A stretch of 64,000 nucleotides of DNA from contig NZ_JAJMPA010000003.1 in assembly GCF_020991475.1 (NCBI RefSeq), forward strand, positions 372,001 to 436,000, in the 5' to 3' direction. The translations under genes were made by a program, and so were the position numbers. Positions within the stretch are counted from its first letter, which is position 1, and every line of letters starts with the position of its first letter. This DNA is from Pedobacter sp. MC2016-14 (GTDB taxonomy: Bacteria; Bacteroidota; Bacteroidia; Sphingobacteriales; Sphingobacteriaceae). Under the pieces are notes generated by a model, which had not been told where the DNA came from, did not search any database, and saw only the letters and a program-made list of their open reading frames with translations. Positions 63,548 to 64,000 of this stretch are shown in pieces.

Positions 63548-64000
63548 ATGAATGTATTATTAATTTTGTTTAGTTTGTTCTTTACACCTCCAAAAAGTGT
63601 TTATGATTTTAAAATTAAAACCATAGATGGAAAAGAGGTTAGTTTGGCCAGGTTTAAGGGGAAAAAGCTACTTATCGTTAATACGGCTTCTAAATGTGGC
63701 TACACTCCGCAATATGAAGCACTAGAAAAATTGCATAAACAATATGGTAAAAATGTAGTGCTGATTGGCTTTCCGGCAGGAAACTTTGGCGATCAGGAAT
63801 TGGCAACCAATACAGAAATTCAGGATTTCTGTAAAAAGAATTTTGGCGTTACCTTTTTACTTAGCGAAAAGGTAAGTGTAAAAGGAGCCGACATTGATCC
63901 TTTATTTGCCTATTTGACCAGTCAGGAAAACCCAGACTTTAAAGGAGACATTAGCTGGAACTTTGAAAAATTCCTGATTAATGAAAAAGGAAAGTTGGTT
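63548..64000 (+). CDS. Glutathione peroxidase family protein, N-terminal part (cut by window end)
   Basis: Translating from ATG 63548 gives 151 residues with no stop before the window ends; roughly 20 residues should be missing. A short hydrophobic N-terminus (LLILFSLFF) may be a signal. The thiol peroxidase core is clear: IVNTASKCGYTPQY with peroxidatic Cys50 (cysteine, not selenocysteine), then IGFPAGNFGDQE with the catalytic Gln region, and ISWNFEKFLI with the Trp/Asn of the tetrad. It probably reduces hydroperoxides with thioredoxin. TACCTTCG (63519-63526) is a possible -7 box. Confidence 0.9.
   Translation, partial: MNVLLILFSLFFTPPKSVYDFKIKTIDGKEVSLARFKGKKLLIVNTASKCGYTPQYEALEKLHKQYGKNVVLIGFPAGNFGDQELATNTEIQDFCKKNFGVTFLLSEKVSVKGADIDPLFAYLTSQENPDFKGDISWNFEKFLINEKGKLV

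Noticed and set aside
1..64000. CRISPR array
   Set aside because: No regularly spaced repeats of 25-40 bases with unique spacers were seen by eye. The 11-base tandem array at 45635 is far too short in period, and no cas genes are present.

Overview
The window looks like a chromosomal segment of a Sphingobacteriaceae-type Bacteroidota, most like Pedobacter (inference). The grounds are tandem SusC/SusD pairs, DUF6266 proteins, AraC-independent GntR-controlled polysaccharide locus design, TAnnTTTG -7 promoter boxes (TATATTTG seen repeatedly), few Shine-Dalgarno sites, and a lysine-rich tail on topoisomerase I. It falls into three blocks.

(1) About 1-24 kb is an AT-rich accessory/defence island. 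It starts with the tail of a DUF6266 gene and a decayed small secreted-protein gene. Next is a two-reverse-transcriptase operon (1077-4921) resembling antiphage system DRT3. It is preceded by a TAATG-coupled 27-codon ORF and followed by a strongly self-complementary stretch (4931-5095) with an ACACAC tract in a predicted single-stranded linker, a good candidate for the system's ncRNA. A four-gene block (5390-9604) follows that I cannot assign to a known system: a membrane protein with a HEPN/DUF4145-like tail, a minimal caspase-like protease, a zinc-ribbon PD-(D/E)XK nuclease with an unknown N-terminus, and a second membrane protein. Then come two head-to-head gene remnants (HNH and PIN-like) that both lost their 5' ends at one junction, a 774-aa caspase-domain protein, and a complete type I restriction-modification operon (XRE regulator, hsdM, hsdS, DUF262/DUF1524 gene, hsdR). 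A short serine recombinase gene, a small companion ORF and tRNA-Lys(TTT) close the island.

(2) 24.3-44.7 kb is an alginate utilisation locus, all on the minus strand and transcribed from 44.7 down to 24.3 kb: FadR-type GntR regulator, PL17 oligoalginate lyase, KdgF-like cupin, alpha/beta esterase, hexuronate-type MFS permease, SDR (probable DEH reductase), two SusC/SusD pairs, a surface lipoprotein, a PL6 lyase and a PL7 lyase. Together they would bind and cut alginate at the cell surface, import oligomers, cut them to unsaturated monouronates, linearise these and reduce them towards KDG. KDG kinase and aldolase are not in the window. A 36-bp perfect palindrome overlaps the regulator's promoter.

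(3) 44.7-64 kb is ordinary chromosomal background: a second DUF6266 protein, a repeat-rich intergenic region, a small acidic protein, SGNH hydrolase, Panacea-domain protein, AsmA-like protein, 7TM-DISM histidine kinase, RRM protein, the pbpC/alpha-2-macroglobulin pair, a hypothetical gene, topA and the start of a glutathione peroxidase gene cut by the window end. All names come from motifs read by eye; no database search was possible.
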